Assembly (NCBI RefSeq): GCF_003289925.1
Contig: NZ_QLZQ01000005.1
Coordinates: forward strand, 124,001-188,000
Length of the DNA stretch: 64,000 nt
From: Planococcus maitriensis
Lineage (GTDB): Bacteria; Bacillota; Bacilli; Bacillales_A; Planococcaceae
Direction: 5' to 3'
Positions 47,792 through 56,289 of this stretch are shown here, one piece after another (within the stretch, counting starts at the first letter, position 1; every line of letters begins with the position of its first letter). A program made the position numbers and the translations under genes. The notes below the pieces were generated by a model, which searched no databases, had not been told where the DNA came from, and saw only the letters and a program-made list of their open reading frames with translations.

Positions 47792-49048
47792 ATGGGAAAA
47801 CAAACAGGAAAGCCCCGCTATATTGCTTGCATCGACATGCGCAGCTTCTACGCCAGCTGTTCCGCAGTCGAGCGCGGCCTCGATCCGATGGAAGCCTGCA
47901 TCGCCATCGTCGGGAACCAGGAGCGAAAAGGCAGCGTCGTGCTCGCCGCATCTCCGGAAATGAAGAAACGCTTTGGCGTCAAGACCGGCACGCGGCTATT
48001 TGAAATTCCGGACCACCCCGATATTCTGCTCATTGAACCGAGGATGCAATTTTATTTGGAGATCTCGATGGCCATCGCTGATCTGTTCGCCCAGTATGTC
48101 CCGAAAGAAGACATCCATGTCTACAGCGTCGATGAGAGTTTCATCGATTTGACGGGCATCATCCATCTGTACGGAAGCCCGGAAAAAGCGGCAATCGATA
48201 TGCAAGATTCGATCATGCGCCAGTTCGGCTTGCCGTCTGCGGTCGGCATCGGGCCAAATATGCTGATGGCCAAGCTGGCACTCGATCTCGAAGGCAAGAA
48301 AAAAGGGCTCGCCCATTGGACGATGAAGGACGTGCCAAGAAAATTATGGCCGGTTTCCCCGCTCAGCAAAATGTGGGGTATTGGCAGCCGGATGGAGCGC
48401 AACCTAAATAATATGGGAATATTCACAATAGGCGACTTGGCGAAGGCGGACGTCAAACGGCTGGAAGACCGCTTCGGCATCATGGGCCATCAGCTGCATC
48501 AGCATGCACGCGGCATCGATTATTCGGAACTTGGCGCGCTGCTTATCGAAGGGCAGAAAAGCTTCGGGAAAGGCCAGATCCTTTACCGTGACTATGAAAC
48601 GCGTGAAGACATCCTGACGATTGTGCTGGAGATGTGCGAAGACGTCGCCATGCGTGCCCGGGAAGCGCGCATGGCCGGGCGTACGATCCATCTAGGCATG
48701 AGCTACAGCAAAACCTCATTCGGCGGCGGGTTCTCGCGCTCGCGTTCGATCGACGAAGCGACCAACGACACCTTGAAAATCTATGGCGTGTGCAAAGAGC
48801 TATTCCGTGAATTCCATACCGGCCAGCCGGTCCGGCAAATCTCGCTGTCCATCACCAATCTGGAAGACGAGACTTCGATGCAGCTAAGCTTGTTCGAAGC
48901 GGATAAATGGCAAAGGCGGCGGCTTGGGGCAGCGATGGATGCAATCAAGCGCAAACACGGGCCGACCGCAATCTACCGCGGCGTTTCCGGAACGGAAGCG
49001 GGCACGGCGATCGACCGTACAAAGCTGATCGGCGGCCACAAAAAATAA
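47792..49048 (+). CDS. Y-family DNA polymerase (YqjW/UvrX-like)
   Basis: A 418-residue translesion polymerase. Catalytic acids: Asp in ACIDMRSFYAS (near 13) and Asp-Glu in VYSVDESFIDLT (near 113-114). HhH region near IGDLAKADVKRLEDRFG, little-finger domain after that, and a beta-clamp binding pentapeptide QLSLF near residue 363 (MQLSLFEADK). It resembles the Bacillus UvrX/YqjW (PolY2) type, made during the SOS response. The LexA box before it supports this. ATG preceded by AGGAGTGG. Confidence 0.92.
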   Translation: MGKQTGKPRYIACIDMRSFYASCSAVERGLDPMEACIAIVGNQERKGSVVLAASPEMKKRFGVKTGTRLFEIPDHPDILLIEPRMQFYLEISMAIADLFAQYVPKEDIHVYSVDESFIDLTGIIHLYGSPEKAAIDMQDSIMRQFGLPSAVGIGPNMLMAKLALDLEGKKKGLAHWTMKDVPRKLWPVSPLSKMWGIGSRMERNLNNMGIFTIGDLAKADVKRLEDRFGIMGHQLHQHARGIDYSELGALLIEGQKSFGKGQILYRDYETREDILTIVLEMCEDVAMRAREARMAGRTIHLGMSYSKTSFGGGFSRSRSIDEATNDTLKIYGVCKELFREFHTGQPVRQISLSITNLEDETSMQLSLFEADKWQRRRLGAAMDAIKRKHGPTAIYRGVSGTEAGTAIDRTKLIGGHKK

Positions 49049-49054
49049 GGAAAC

Positions 49055-49076
49055 GGCAGCTTCGGCGCTGCCTTTT
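49055..49076 (+). terminator. Terminator of the polymerase gene
   Basis: GGCAGC-TTCGGC-GCTGCC followed by TTTTT. Confidence 0.85.
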
Positions 49077-49128
49077 TCGCTGCAGGAAAAATTCTTGCGC
49101 TTTCTGGGGGAAGAGTATATAGTTTAAA

Positions 49129-49143
49129 TAGTAATAATTACGA
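49129..49143 (+). promoter_or_regulatory. Zur box before rpmG-rpsN
   Basis: TAGTAATAATTACGA matches the Bacillus Zur consensus TCGTAATNATTACGA at 14 of 15 positions, 22 bases before the rpmG start. Confidence 0.85.
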
Positions 49144-49164
49144 TTTATAGGAGTGGAGAAACAA

Positions 49165-49314
49165 ATGAGAGTGAACATTACATTGGCCTGCACAGAAACG
49201 GGCGACCGCAATTACTCGACGACCAAAAACAAGCGCAATAACCCCGAGCGTATTGAATTGAAGAAATATTGCCCCCGCTTGAAAAAAGTGACTTTGCACC
49301 GCGAAACAAAGTAA
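49165..49314 (+). CDS. rpmG: 50S ribosomal protein L33, zinc-free paralogue
   Basis: A 49-residue L33: [49 protein letters not shown] in parts shows the family signature [28 protein letters not shown]. Zinc-binding L33 has two CxxC pairs; this protein has only single Cys at about 9 and 36, so it is the C-minus form. Zinc-free copies replace the normal protein when zinc is short. A Zur box lies just upstream and rpsN of the same type follows. AGGAGTGG before the ATG. Confidence 0.93.
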   Translation: MRVNITLACTETGDRNYSTTKNKRNNPERIELKKYCPRLKKVTLHRETK

Positions 49315-49353
49315 TCTACCAAAAATTATTGCATAATAGAGAGGAGCCTATCG

Positions 49354-49623
49354 ATGGCCAAGAAATCAAAAGTAGCACGTGATAAAAAACAACGGGAAAT
49401 AGTGGCGCGCTATGCGGAACTCCGCAAAGAACTGAAAGCGCAAGGCGATTACGAAGCATTGGCGAAACTGCCAAAAGATTCTTCACCGGCCCGTTTGAAG
49501 AACCGTTGCGAAGTGACTGGACGCCCGCGCGGCTTCATGCGTAAATTCGGCATGTCCCGCATCGCGTTCCGCGACCTTGCACATAAAGGGCAGATCCCCG
49601 GCGTCAAAAAATCAAGCTGGTAA
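49354..49623 (+). CDS. rpsN: 30S ribosomal protein S14, zinc-free (long) paralogue
   Basis: An 89-residue S14. The short zinc-type S14 of Bacilli is 61 residues with CxxC...CxxC; this longer protein has only one Cys ([10 protein letters not shown]) and is of the C-minus kind (Bacillus subtilis RpsN2/YhzA). [41 protein letters not shown] is the usual end in fragments. It follows rpmG by 39 bases under the same Zur box, so both would be made when zinc is scarce. GAGAGGAG precedes the ATG. Confidence 0.95.
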   Translation: MAKKSKVARDKKQREIVARYAELRKELKAQGDYEALAKLPKDSSPARLKNRCEVTGRPRGFMRKFGMSRIAFRDLAHKGQIPGVKKSSW

Positions 49624-49645
49624 GGCAATAAAGGAGGCGTAGGCA

Positions 49646-49999
49646 GTGAACGACGGAATGATTGCCTACTTGCTGAAAAGCGAAGTGGCGAAACTGGGTG
49701 AGGAGCAGCGGCAATTGTATCGCTTCATCACAGAACTGGAAGACGCGCTGGCTGAACAAGCGGATACAGTGGAGGAGTTTCGCCGTTTGCTGGTGCTTCA
49801 TTCGCCGTTCGAGCAGGCGGCATATCGCTTCAATCGCCCGTTCAAGGAAGTCTCCATTACGATGCAACAGATCGAAGCGGAGCTCGGCGATAAAATCGAA
49901 GCCCGGCGTGAACGCGCCAAATGGCTCGACTACACAGACCGCTTCGCCGGTGAAGCGGGGCAGGAAGACAAGCAGGTTTTCCTGTTCATCAGTGAATGA
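49646..49999 (+). CDS. Helical hypothetical protein (117 aa) after rpsN
   Basis: A 117-residue protein, predicted all-helical, with charged repeats (AKLGEEQRQLYRFITELEDALAEQ, FEQAAYRFNRPFKEVSITMQQIEAELGDKIEARRERAKWLDYTD). The middle part looks like a DNA-binding-type helix pair but no family was recognised. GTG start with GGAGG 8 bases upstream, 22 bases after rpsN, so it may be part of the Zur-controlled transcript. Confidence 0.6.
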   Translation: MNDGMIAYLLKSEVAKLGEEQRQLYRFITELEDALAEQADTVEEFRRLLVLHSPFEQAAYRFNRPFKEVSITMQQIEAELGDKIEARRERAKWLDYTDRFAGEAGQEDKQVFLFISE

Positions 50000-50017
50000 A
50001 CCCTATTGGAATACACG

Positions 50018-50049
50018 AAAGCCGCCAGAGAAAATTCTCTGGCGGCTTT
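50018..50049. terminator. Bidirectional terminator, rpsN group / MFS gene
   Basis: AAAGCCGCCAGAGAA and TTCTCTGGCGGCTTT form a perfect stem, with A and T runs. Confidence 0.9.
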
Positions 50050-50075
50050 TTGCGATATTCGGAATAGCGATTTCT

Positions 50076-51305
50076 TTAATTGGCAGCTTTCTCCGGAAGC
50101 GTTTCTTTCATGCGCAGCGCAGCCATCACACCGGCAATCATCGGCAGAAGGGCGACCAAGCCGATCGCCCATTCGACATTGATGACGTCGGTCAAGATGC
50201 CGGCAAATAATGCGCCGAAGGCATAACCGCTGTCGCGGAATGAACGGTAGACGCCCATCGAAGAAGCCCGCCAGGAAGGTGCGGCCACGTCGCTGATCGC
50301 TGCCTGCAAGGTCGGATAGACCATTGCCGTCCCGAGGCCGAGAAGGATGGAAGCCAAAATCCATAAGCTGTATTGGTCGACCATCAGCAAAAGCCAAAGG
50401 GAGGCGGCCTGCAGCCACATACCGCCGGCGATCAGCCATTTCCGGCCCCAGCGGTCACTCAAGAAGCCCGTGAACAATTGGAAAAAGCCCCAGGCAGCCG
50501 GATACAAAGCGACAAGCAAGCCGATTTCCGGCACGCTTAACCCGACACCGGCGAAAAACAGCGGAAACAAGCCCCATGCCATGCCATCTTTCAAATTTGT
50601 GGAAAGACCGGCAAAAGTGGCGGTCGACAGCGTCGGGTTTTTGAATGCCGTACGCTTGAACACCTCCCCGGCGGAAAGGGCTGCGTCTTGTGTGGACGAC
50701 TTCGCCTGGCGTTTCAAGTGTTCGCCGGTATCGCGGACGAGAAGCGACAGCGCAAGACCGGTGGCGACAACCGCCACCCCGATATAGAACGGTTCGGGAC
50801 GGTTCGAGAAAGTCGCGGCGACGTAACCCGACAATGCGGCCATGACGGCAACGCCCGTATAGCCCGCAAATTCATTGAGCCCGACCGCGAGACCGCGTTC
50901 TGTCGGCTTCGCGAGGTCGATCTTCATATTGACCGTCATCGACCAGGCAAGGCCTTGGTTGATGCCGAGGAATATATTGGCGACGACGATCATCCACCAA
51001 GCATCGGCGAAAATGACGAGCAGGGGCACGAAAAGCCCCGCGCTCCAGCCGACAATGAGCACTTTTTTGCGTCCCAGCCGGTCGGCGATGGCACCGGCGA
51101 AGTAATTGACGATTGCTTTCGAGAAACCGAAGCTGATAATGAATGATAGCGCCGCACTCGCTGAAGCGAGCCCGAATTCTTCTTCGCCGATAATCGGCAG
51201 GACAGTCCGCTCGAGCCCGACCATCGAACCGACGAAAAAGTTCGTCAACACCAGAAGGAGAAACTGGACGATATTTTCTTTAATGCCGAATTGGATGTTT
51301 CTCAT
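50076..51305 (-). CDS. MFS transporter
   Basis: A 409-residue protein with 12 helices. Motif A between helices 2 and 3 reads GAIADRLGRKKVLIVG, and a second copy GFLSDRWGRKWLIAGG lies between helices 8 and 9. The start GIKENIVQFLLLVLTNFFVGSMVGLERTVLPIIGEEEFG is shared with YfkF/YfiS-like drug or metabolite exporters. The ATG overlaps the stop of the ArsR-rhodanese gene (ATGA), so the regulator probably controls it. Substrate unknown; a sulfur compound or thiosulfate-linked export is possible given the rhodanese domain of its partner. Confidence 0.85.
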   Translation of the reverse strand: MRNIQFGIKENIVQFLLLVLTNFFVGSMVGLERTVLPIIGEEEFGLASASAALSFIISFGFSKAIVNYFAGAIADRLGRKKVLIVGWSAGLFVPLLVIFADAWWMIVVANIFLGINQGLAWSMTVNMKIDLAKPTERGLAVGLNEFAGYTGVAVMAALSGYVAATFSNRPEPFYIGVAVVATGLALSLLVRDTGEHLKRQAKSSTQDAALSAGEVFKRTAFKNPTLSTATFAGLSTNLKDGMAWGLFPLFFAGVGLSVPEIGLLVALYPAAWGFFQLFTGFLSDRWGRKWLIAGGMWLQAASLWLLLMVDQYSLWILASILLGLGTAMVYPTLQAAISDVAAPSWRASSMGVYRSFRDSGYAFGALFAGILTDVINVEWAIGLVALLPMIAGVMAALRMKETLPEKAAN

Positions 51306-51976
51306 CGAATCTCCCTACCGTCCGCATCGATTTCCCGGGAAATAGCCGAATCCGCCGGCCCTTCGTCCAAGCGGTAAGCTTCAAACCCGCGGCCGCGAAG
51401 GACACGCACGGCGTCACTTGCATACAGGCAATAAGCACCCCGGCAATAGGCGATGACTTTCTTGCCAACCGGCAATTGTTCCAGTTTTTCTTCGAGTTGC
51501 GATAACGGAATCGACACGGCATCCGTCAAGTGACGGCTGGCGTACTCATCTTCAGCCCGCACGTCGATCAATACAGCGCGTCCGCTAGCCAAGTCTTCCA
51601 AGGCCTCAGCCGAGGAAATGACCGGGACCGAACCACCCGCTGTCGTTTCCATCGTCCGGACCTCGCCCATATCGGGAAACTGCCGTTCCGCGAGACGTTT
51701 CGTCAACTGTAATAATTCAGCGACTTCATTATCAGCAAGTTCGTAATAATGATGGTTCTTCACTTTCGAAGAAACGACCAGGCGCGCTTCACGCAGCGAC
51801 TGCAGATGCTGTGAGGTATTCGCCACCGACATATGGGTCTCTTTCGCCAGCCGTTCGACCGTTTTCGGTCCCTGCGCCAAATAATCGAGCAGCTCGAAAC
51901 GCCTTGGGCTCGATAAGGCTTTGCTGATTTTGGTGAAATGCCCATAGGCGAAATTCTTGAATTCACGTGCTTCCAT
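51302..51976 (-). CDS. ArsR-type regulator fused to a rhodanese domain
   Basis: A 224-residue protein: N-terminal ArsR winged helix (LSSPRRFELLDYLAQGPKTVERLAKETHMSVANTSQHLQSLREARLVVSSKVKNHHYYEL, about 19-78) and a C-terminal rhodanese (VLIDVRAEDEYASRHLTDAVSIPLSQL with active Cys in VIAYCRGAYCLYASDAV). Such fusions sense sulfane sulfur or persulfide. The active-site loop has two Cys (CRGAYC). ATG at 51976 has GGAG 8 bases before it; a GTG three codons earlier is too close. A perfect 9-bp dyad in front (52003-52028) is the likely operator. A Noc site lies within the 3' end. Confidence 0.88.
   Translation of the reverse strand: MEAREFKNFAYGHFTKISKALSSPRRFELLDYLAQGPKTVERLAKETHMSVANTSQHLQSLREARLVVSSKVKNHHYYELADNEVAELLQLTKRLAERQFPDMGEVRTMETTAGGSVPVISSAEALEDLASGRAVLIDVRAEDEYASRHLTDAVSIPLSQLEEKLEQLPVGKKVIAYCRGAYCLYASDAVRVLRGRGFEAYRLDEGPADSAISREIDADGREIR
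51330..51343. other. Noc binding site (exact consensus)
   Basis: ATTTCCCGGGAAAT is identical to the Bacillus subtilis Noc-binding sequence, a 14-bp palindrome. It lies inside the ArsR-rhodanese gene. Noc bound to such sites keeps the division septum away from the nucleoid. Confidence 0.85.
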
Positions 51977-52002
51977 TCGGATCACTCCTTATCTTTTCGA
52001 TG

Positions 52003-52028
52003 TCTATTCAATAATTCTCTTGAATAGA
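52003..52028 (-). promoter_or_regulatory. Operator-like dyad before the ArsR-rhodanese gene
   Basis: TCTATTCAA (52003-52011) and TTGAATAGA (52020-52028) are perfect inverted 9-mers with an 8-base centre, 26 bases before the start codon; typical size for ArsR binding. Confidence 0.7.
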
Positions 52029-52144
52029 TAAAGTGTAATGGAATGGCTCCAGATTTGTAAAGAAGCGGCGCTTGGATAGCTTTCTTCGATCATTTGAAAC
52101 TTTATACAGATCAAAGCGTAATTAGCAGTAAGGAGTGGTGAATA

Positions 52145-52387
52145 ATGGCGCGTTGCACAAATTGCGGATCCAAATGGAAAGCGAAGGATATCTGGAAACT
52201 GGGCGCTGCAAAAGACGGCAAGAACTGCCCGTCTTGCGGCACGAGGCAATACGTATCGTTTAAGAATGGCGGATTTTTGATGGGGCTGGGCTATGTGAGT
52301 GGAACGATCGGGTTGTTGCTCATTGTGCTGTTCCCTTATTACATCCATTTGAGCAACCGGAAAGAGAAAGAATTGTATGGGGAATAG
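52145..52387 (+). CDS. CxxC-20-CxxC zinc-finger membrane protein
   Basis: An 80-residue protein. C4-x2-C7, then exactly 20 residues, then C28-x2-C31 is the pattern of the TIGR04104 family of putative zinc fingers (CXXC_20_CXXC), small Bacillales proteins of unknown role. A single helix follows (GLGYVSGTIGLLLIVLFPYYI) and a charged tail. GGAGTGG precedes the ATG. It overlaps by frame neighbourhood with the S51 peptidase gene 19 bases later. Confidence 0.8.
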   Translation: MARCTNCGSKWKAKDIWKLGAAKDGKNCPSCGTRQYVSFKNGGFLMGLGYVSGTIGLLLIVLFPYYIHLSNRKEKELYGE

Positions 52388-52406
52388 AAGGCTAGGAGGA
52401 AACCCG

Positions 52407-53105
52407 ATGAAACAGATCATCGCGCTCGGCGGAGGCGGCTTCTCGATGGAGCCTGACAATCCACTGCTTGATTTATACATATTGCAGCAATCACAGAAAG
52501 AAACGCCGAAAATCTGTTTTATCCCAACAGCGAGCGGGGACGCGGATAGCTATATCGCACGCTTCTACGATTTCTTCGGAAAGCAAAACTGCGAGCCTAC
52601 GCATCTGTCGTTATTCAAGCCGCCGGCACAAGCGCTGGAAGAGTTCGTCTTGTCGCAGGACATTCTGTACGTCGGCGGGGGCAACACGAAAAACCTGCTG
52701 GCGCTGTGGAAGGAATGGGGCCTGGACCGGATCATCGAAAAAGCCTGGAAACAGGGAATCGTCCTGGCAGGCATCAGCGCGGGATCGATCTGCTGGTTTG
52801 AACAAGGCATCACCGATTCCTTCGGGGCAGAACTCCAGCCGCTAACTTGTCTAGGTTTTCTGCCCGGTAGCAATTGCCCCCATTACGACGAGGAAGCACA
52901 CCGGCGGCCGGCGTTTCAGCGGCTGCTCAAACAAGGGCAGATCAAGCCGGGCCTTGCCGCGGATGACGGCGTGGCGCTGCATTTTATCGGGCAGGACTTG
53001 CATTGCGTTGTCAGTTCACGTCCTGACGCCAAGGCTTACCGGGTGGGCGAGGGATATGAATATGAACTGGAAACCCGGTTTATCGGAAAGCCTGACTTTG
53101 CGTAA
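52407..53105 (+). CDS. Peptidase E-like serine peptidase (S51 family)
   Basis: A 232-residue class-I-glutamine-amidotransferase-like hydrolase. Nucleophile Ser in LAGISAGSICWF (GxSAGS, near 128), His in NCPHYDEE (near 161), and the early YVGGGNTKNLLALW helix supply the S51 pattern. Peptidase E cuts Asp-X dipeptides; Bacillus relatives may have other peptide substrates. GGAGG precedes the ATG at the right distance. A second S51 protein is at 59677-60336. Confidence 0.87.
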   Translation: MKQIIALGGGGFSMEPDNPLLDLYILQQSQKETPKICFIPTASGDADSYIARFYDFFGKQNCEPTHLSLFKPPAQALEEFVLSQDILYVGGGNTKNLLALWKEWGLDRIIEKAWKQGIVLAGISAGSICWFEQGITDSFGAELQPLTCLGFLPGSNCPHYDEEAHRRPAFQRLLKQGQIKPGLAADDGVALHFIGQDLHCVVSSRPDAKAYRVGEGYEYELETRFIGKPDFA

Positions 53106-53205
53106 TAGTTTAAGGCATGTCTAAGCATGTTAGTGCAGAAGGCCAAGTTTACCGGTAACTGGAAAGGGAAAAACCTACTAATTGGAAAATTAGGAGGAGA
53201 TCTTT

Positions 53206-54648
53206 TTGCAAACCCATCAAATGTACGTGAACGGGGAGTATATAACGTCCACTGGAGACGAATGGATCGATATCATCAACCCTGCTACGGAACAAGTGAT
53301 TTCCAAAATTCCAAAAGGCACGGAACAAGACGTCGATAAGGCGGTAGAAGCGGCGCATCAGGCACAGCAGGCGTGGGAATTGACGCCGAATATCGAACGC
53401 GGGAAAATCGTCCGCAAGCTGGGCGATAAGATCGCCGAAAACCGTGATACGTTCATCGACTTATTGCAGGAAGAGCAAGGGAAAGACTATGAACTGGCAA
53501 GCGGCGAAGTCGACCTGGCGATTGATTACTTCCATTATATGTCCGAGTGGGCGAGACGGATCGAAGGGGAAATCGTCCCGAGCGACCGGCCCAATGAAAA
53601 CATCTTGGTTTATAAAAAGCCGATCGGCGTCGTGGCCGGCATTATCCCCTGGAACTTCCCAATCTTTATTTTGGCAAGAAAAGTTGCGACCGCTTTGGTG
53701 ACTGGCTGCACAATCGTCATCAAACCGAGCCAGCAAACACCGAATACTGCAATGGAATTCACGAAAATCGTCGACGCGATGGAAGAAATTCCAAAAGGCG
53801 TCTACAATGTGGTAACCGGAACCGGTTCTGAGATTGGCAACGCAATGGCTTCGCATAAAAAAGTCCAAATGATCACGATGACAGGAAGCTTGCCGGCCGG
53901 CACGAAAGTAATGGAAGCGGCAGCGCAAAACATCACCAAGGTCAATCTAGAACTTGGCGGCAAAGCGCCGGCCATCGTCACACAGCATGCAGATCTGGAC
54001 CTGGCCGCAAAAGCCATCACCACGTCGAGGCTCGCAAACGGCGGACAGGCGTGCACGAATGCGGAGCGCCTCTACGTCCACGAAAGCGTGGCGGAGGAAT
54101 TCACCCGAAAACTCATTGACGCATTTGAAGCGACCAAGCTTGGCAACCCGAGAGAAGATAAAGAGGCGGACATGGGGCCATTGATCAGCCAGGACCGTTT
54201 GGAGACGGTCGAAGGCATGGTCAAAGATGCCGTCGCGCAAGGGGCGACCGTTGCGACAGGTGGAGAGCGGGCGGGCTTTGATTCCGGATTCTTTTACAAG
54301 CCGACCATTTTGACGAATGTCTCGCACGATTCCGATATCATGCGCGAGGAGATTTTCGGGCCGGTGCTGCCGATGACCACTTACAGCACAATAGAAGAAG
54401 CGATTGAAATGGCCAACGACACCGTCTACGGTTTGTCGTCTTCTGTCTATACGGACGACCTGAACGAAGCGATGCGCGTCGTCAATGAAATGAAGTTCGG
54501 CGAGACGTACGTCAACCGCGAAAACTTCGAAGCGGTGCAAGGCTATCACGCCGGCATGCGCCAATCCGGCCTCGGCGGGGCGGACGGCAAGCACGGCATG
54601 GAAGACTTCCTTGCGACACAAGTCGTTTATATGCAGTACAAAAAATGA
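53206..54648 (+). CDS. aldA: Aldehyde dehydrogenase (AldA type)
   Basis: A 480-residue NAD(P)-dependent enzyme, close to lactaldehyde/glycolaldehyde dehydrogenase AldA. IIPWNFPIFILARKVA (cofactor strand), KPSQQTPNTA, TGSLPAGTKVM, catalytic Glu in LELGGKAP (near 248) and catalytic Cys in GGQACTNAERLYV (near 282) are in place. TTG start with AGGAGGAG about 8 bases upstream. A dyad TTACCGGTAA lies at about 53149-53158 in its leader. Ends at a bidirectional terminator shared with tyrS. Confidence 0.92.
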   Translation: MQTHQMYVNGEYITSTGDEWIDIINPATEQVISKIPKGTEQDVDKAVEAAHQAQQAWELTPNIERGKIVRKLGDKIAENRDTFIDLLQEEQGKDYELASGEVDLAIDYFHYMSEWARRIEGEIVPSDRPNENILVYKKPIGVVAGIIPWNFPIFILARKVATALVTGCTIVIKPSQQTPNTAMEFTKIVDAMEEIPKGVYNVVTGTGSEIGNAMASHKKVQMITMTGSLPAGTKVMEAAAQNITKVNLELGGKAPAIVTQHADLDLAAKAITTSRLANGGQACTNAERLYVHESVAEEFTRKLIDAFEATKLGNPREDKEADMGPLISQDRLETVEGMVKDAVAQGATVATGGERAGFDSGFFYKPTILTNVSHDSDIMREEIFGPVLPMTTYSTIEEAIEMANDTVYGLSSSVYTDDLNEAMRVVNEMKFGETYVNRENFEAVQGYHAGMRQSGLGGADGKHGMEDFLATQVVYMQYKK

Positions 54649-54658
54649 ATAAATCAGC

Positions 54659-54694
54659 AAAGGCGCAGAAACGGGTATCGTTTCTGCGCCTTTT
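54659..54694. terminator. Bidirectional terminator, aldA / tyrS
   Basis: AAAGGCGCAGAAACG and CGTTTCTGCGCCTTT stem, loop GGTAT. Confidence 0.9.
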
Positions 54695-54701
54695 CAGCTT
54701 C

Positions 54702-55916
54702 TTATTTTTCAAAGCGCACGAAGCGCTTTTTGCCGATCTGCAGGACATCGCCGTTATGGACGACGGTGTCGAGTTCTTCGCGCGTCAGCTTGTCGCCATT
54801 GAATGACACGCCGTTTTGTTCGACGAGCCGCACAAATTCACTTTTGCTGCGGACGAATCCGGATTCCACGAGCTGCGGGATGATTTCTTCGATGCGCTCC
54901 TGGCCGATTTCCACAAGCAGCGAAGGGATATTTTCCGGGATTTCGCGCTTCTGGAAAGCCGTCTCGAAGTAGCGTTTCGCTTCGTTCATCGCGTCTTCGC
55001 CGTGGTAGAGCCCCGTGATGATCTCTGCCAATTCCAATTTGATGTTGCGTGGATTTTCGCCGTCTTCAAGGCGGTCGAGGATGGATTCAACCGACAGCGG
55101 GTCTTCATCCGTCGCGAGTTCAAAGTATTTGAAGACCAGGGGATCCGGTATTTCCATCACTTTCTTGAACATGACCTCAGGCGCTTCGCTGACGCCGATG
55201 TAATTGCCGAGGCTTTTGCTCATCTTCTCCACACCGTCGAGCCCTTCGATCAGCGGCATGAAGATGCCAACTTGCTTTTCCTGGCCCATATGCTTTTGCA
55301 GCGTGCGCCCCATCAAAATATTGAAAGTCTGGTCGGTGCCGCCGATCTCGATGTCTGCCTTCAGTTCAACGGAGTCGTAGGCTTGCATGAGTGGGTAGAA
55401 AAACTCATGGATACCGATCGGCGACTGGTTTTGGTAGCGGTTCTGGAAATCGTCGCGTTCGAGCATGCGTGCGACGGAGGTGCTTGCGGCAAGTTTCAAG
55501 ACCTCCTCGAAATTCAGTTTCGACAGCCATGTGCTATTGAAGCGCACGGTCGTTTTCGTTTTGTCGAGCACTTTGAAAATCTGTTCGCAGTAAGTCTCCG
55601 CATTTTCCCGGACCGCTTCGTCACTGAGTGCGGTCCGTCCCTTGGCCTTGCCGGACGGGTCGCCGATACGCCCGGTGAAGTCGCCGATCAAGATGACTGC
55701 GTGATGGCCGAGATCCTGCAATTGCTTGATTTTGCGCAAAACTACTGCGTGGCCAAGGTGGATATCAGGTGCGGACGGGTCGAGCCCCAGCTTGATGGTG
55801 AGCGGGCGCTGTTCATTGTATGAGCGCTCGAGCTTTTGGAGCAATTCGCCTTCTTCGATGATTTCGGCGGCTCCTCTTTCGATGATTTTCATTTGTTCAG
55901 CGGGTGTGAGTCGCAT
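54702..55916 (-). CDS. tyrS: Tyrosyl-tRNA synthetase
   Basis: A 404-residue class I synthetase that charges tRNA-Tyr. HIGH-type motif PDIHLGHAV (near 50), YxxQ-like tyrosine pocket, KMSKS in GVEKMSKSLGN (near 232) and a C-terminal S4 RNA-binding domain (FVRSKSEFVRLVEQNGVSFNGDKL). The length and ERGAAEIIEEGELLQKLERS start suggest the TyrZ-like second class rather than the ~420-residue standard Bacillus TyrS. It stands behind a T-box leader with a tyrosine specifier codon. GGAGATGTTAG-like sequence lies before the ATG. Confidence 0.95.
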   Translation of the reverse strand: MRLTPAEQMKIIERGAAEIIEEGELLQKLERSYNEQRPLTIKLGLDPSAPDIHLGHAVVLRKIKQLQDLGHHAVILIGDFTGRIGDPSGKAKGRTALSDEAVRENAETYCEQIFKVLDKTKTTVRFNSTWLSKLNFEEVLKLAASTSVARMLERDDFQNRYQNQSPIGIHEFFYPLMQAYDSVELKADIEIGGTDQTFNILMGRTLQKHMGQEKQVGIFMPLIEGLDGVEKMSKSLGNYIGVSEAPEVMFKKVMEIPDPLVFKYFELATDEDPLSVESILDRLEDGENPRNIKLELAEIITGLYHGEDAMNEAKRYFETAFQKREIPENIPSLLVEIGQERIEEIIPQLVESGFVRSKSEFVRLVEQNGVSFNGDKLTREELDTVVHNGDVLQIGKKRFVRFEK

Positions 55917-55970
55917 GCTAACATCTCCTTGTCTTGGAATAGTCCATATCGCAAAATCGATAAGAATACA

Positions 55971-56005
55971 AAAAAGCGCCCTTAGGGAAAAACCCTAAAG
56001 GACGC
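55971..56005 (-). terminator. T-box regulated terminator of tyrS
   Basis: On the minus strand GCGTCCTTTAGGG and CCCTAAGGGCGC fold with loop TTTTT, followed by T6; about 55 bases before tyrS. Confidence 0.88.
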
Positions 56006-56285
56006 GGATATGCGTGTTACCACCTTTGTTCGGAAACTGCTCGCACAGCTCCCCTTGGAAAGTACGGCCGAAGCGATACTCCTGCATGGATTACGGATGC
56101 AACTCCGGTGTAGCCTACTGAAGGTTCGGTACACAGCTCAAAGAGGTATTTCCCCGGACACCGCATGCGCCTCTCATCAACCGGCGGCTTTCTGTATGCT
56201 TCAGTCACAGGTACTCGTTCTTATCATCGCTTTTGTTCTTATACTCCGAATTGCCCGGGCAAATCTTCGTTATGCAGATATTGTT
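55971..56285 (-). ncRNA. T-box leader (tyrosine) of tyrS
   Basis: On the minus strand the leader has the T-box proper AACAAAGGTGGTAACACGCA (56011-56030), the linker AGTAGG...ACCGG, the Stem I elements CAGAAAGCCGCCGG and CTTTGAGC, and before the latter a specifier region GGAAATACCTCTTTGAG with TAC (Tyr) at 56146-56148. Uncharged tRNA-Tyr would pair there and with the T-box, preventing the terminator and letting tyrS be read. TGGTAACACG differs from the usual TGGTACCGCG. Confidence 0.93.
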
Positions 56286-56289
56286 TTTC

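Noticed and set aside
54816..55823. 335-codon plus-strand frame antisense to tyrS
   Set aside because: Composition typical of the mirror of a GC-biased gene (many Phe, His, Asp, Arg); tyrS on the other strand is unequivocal.
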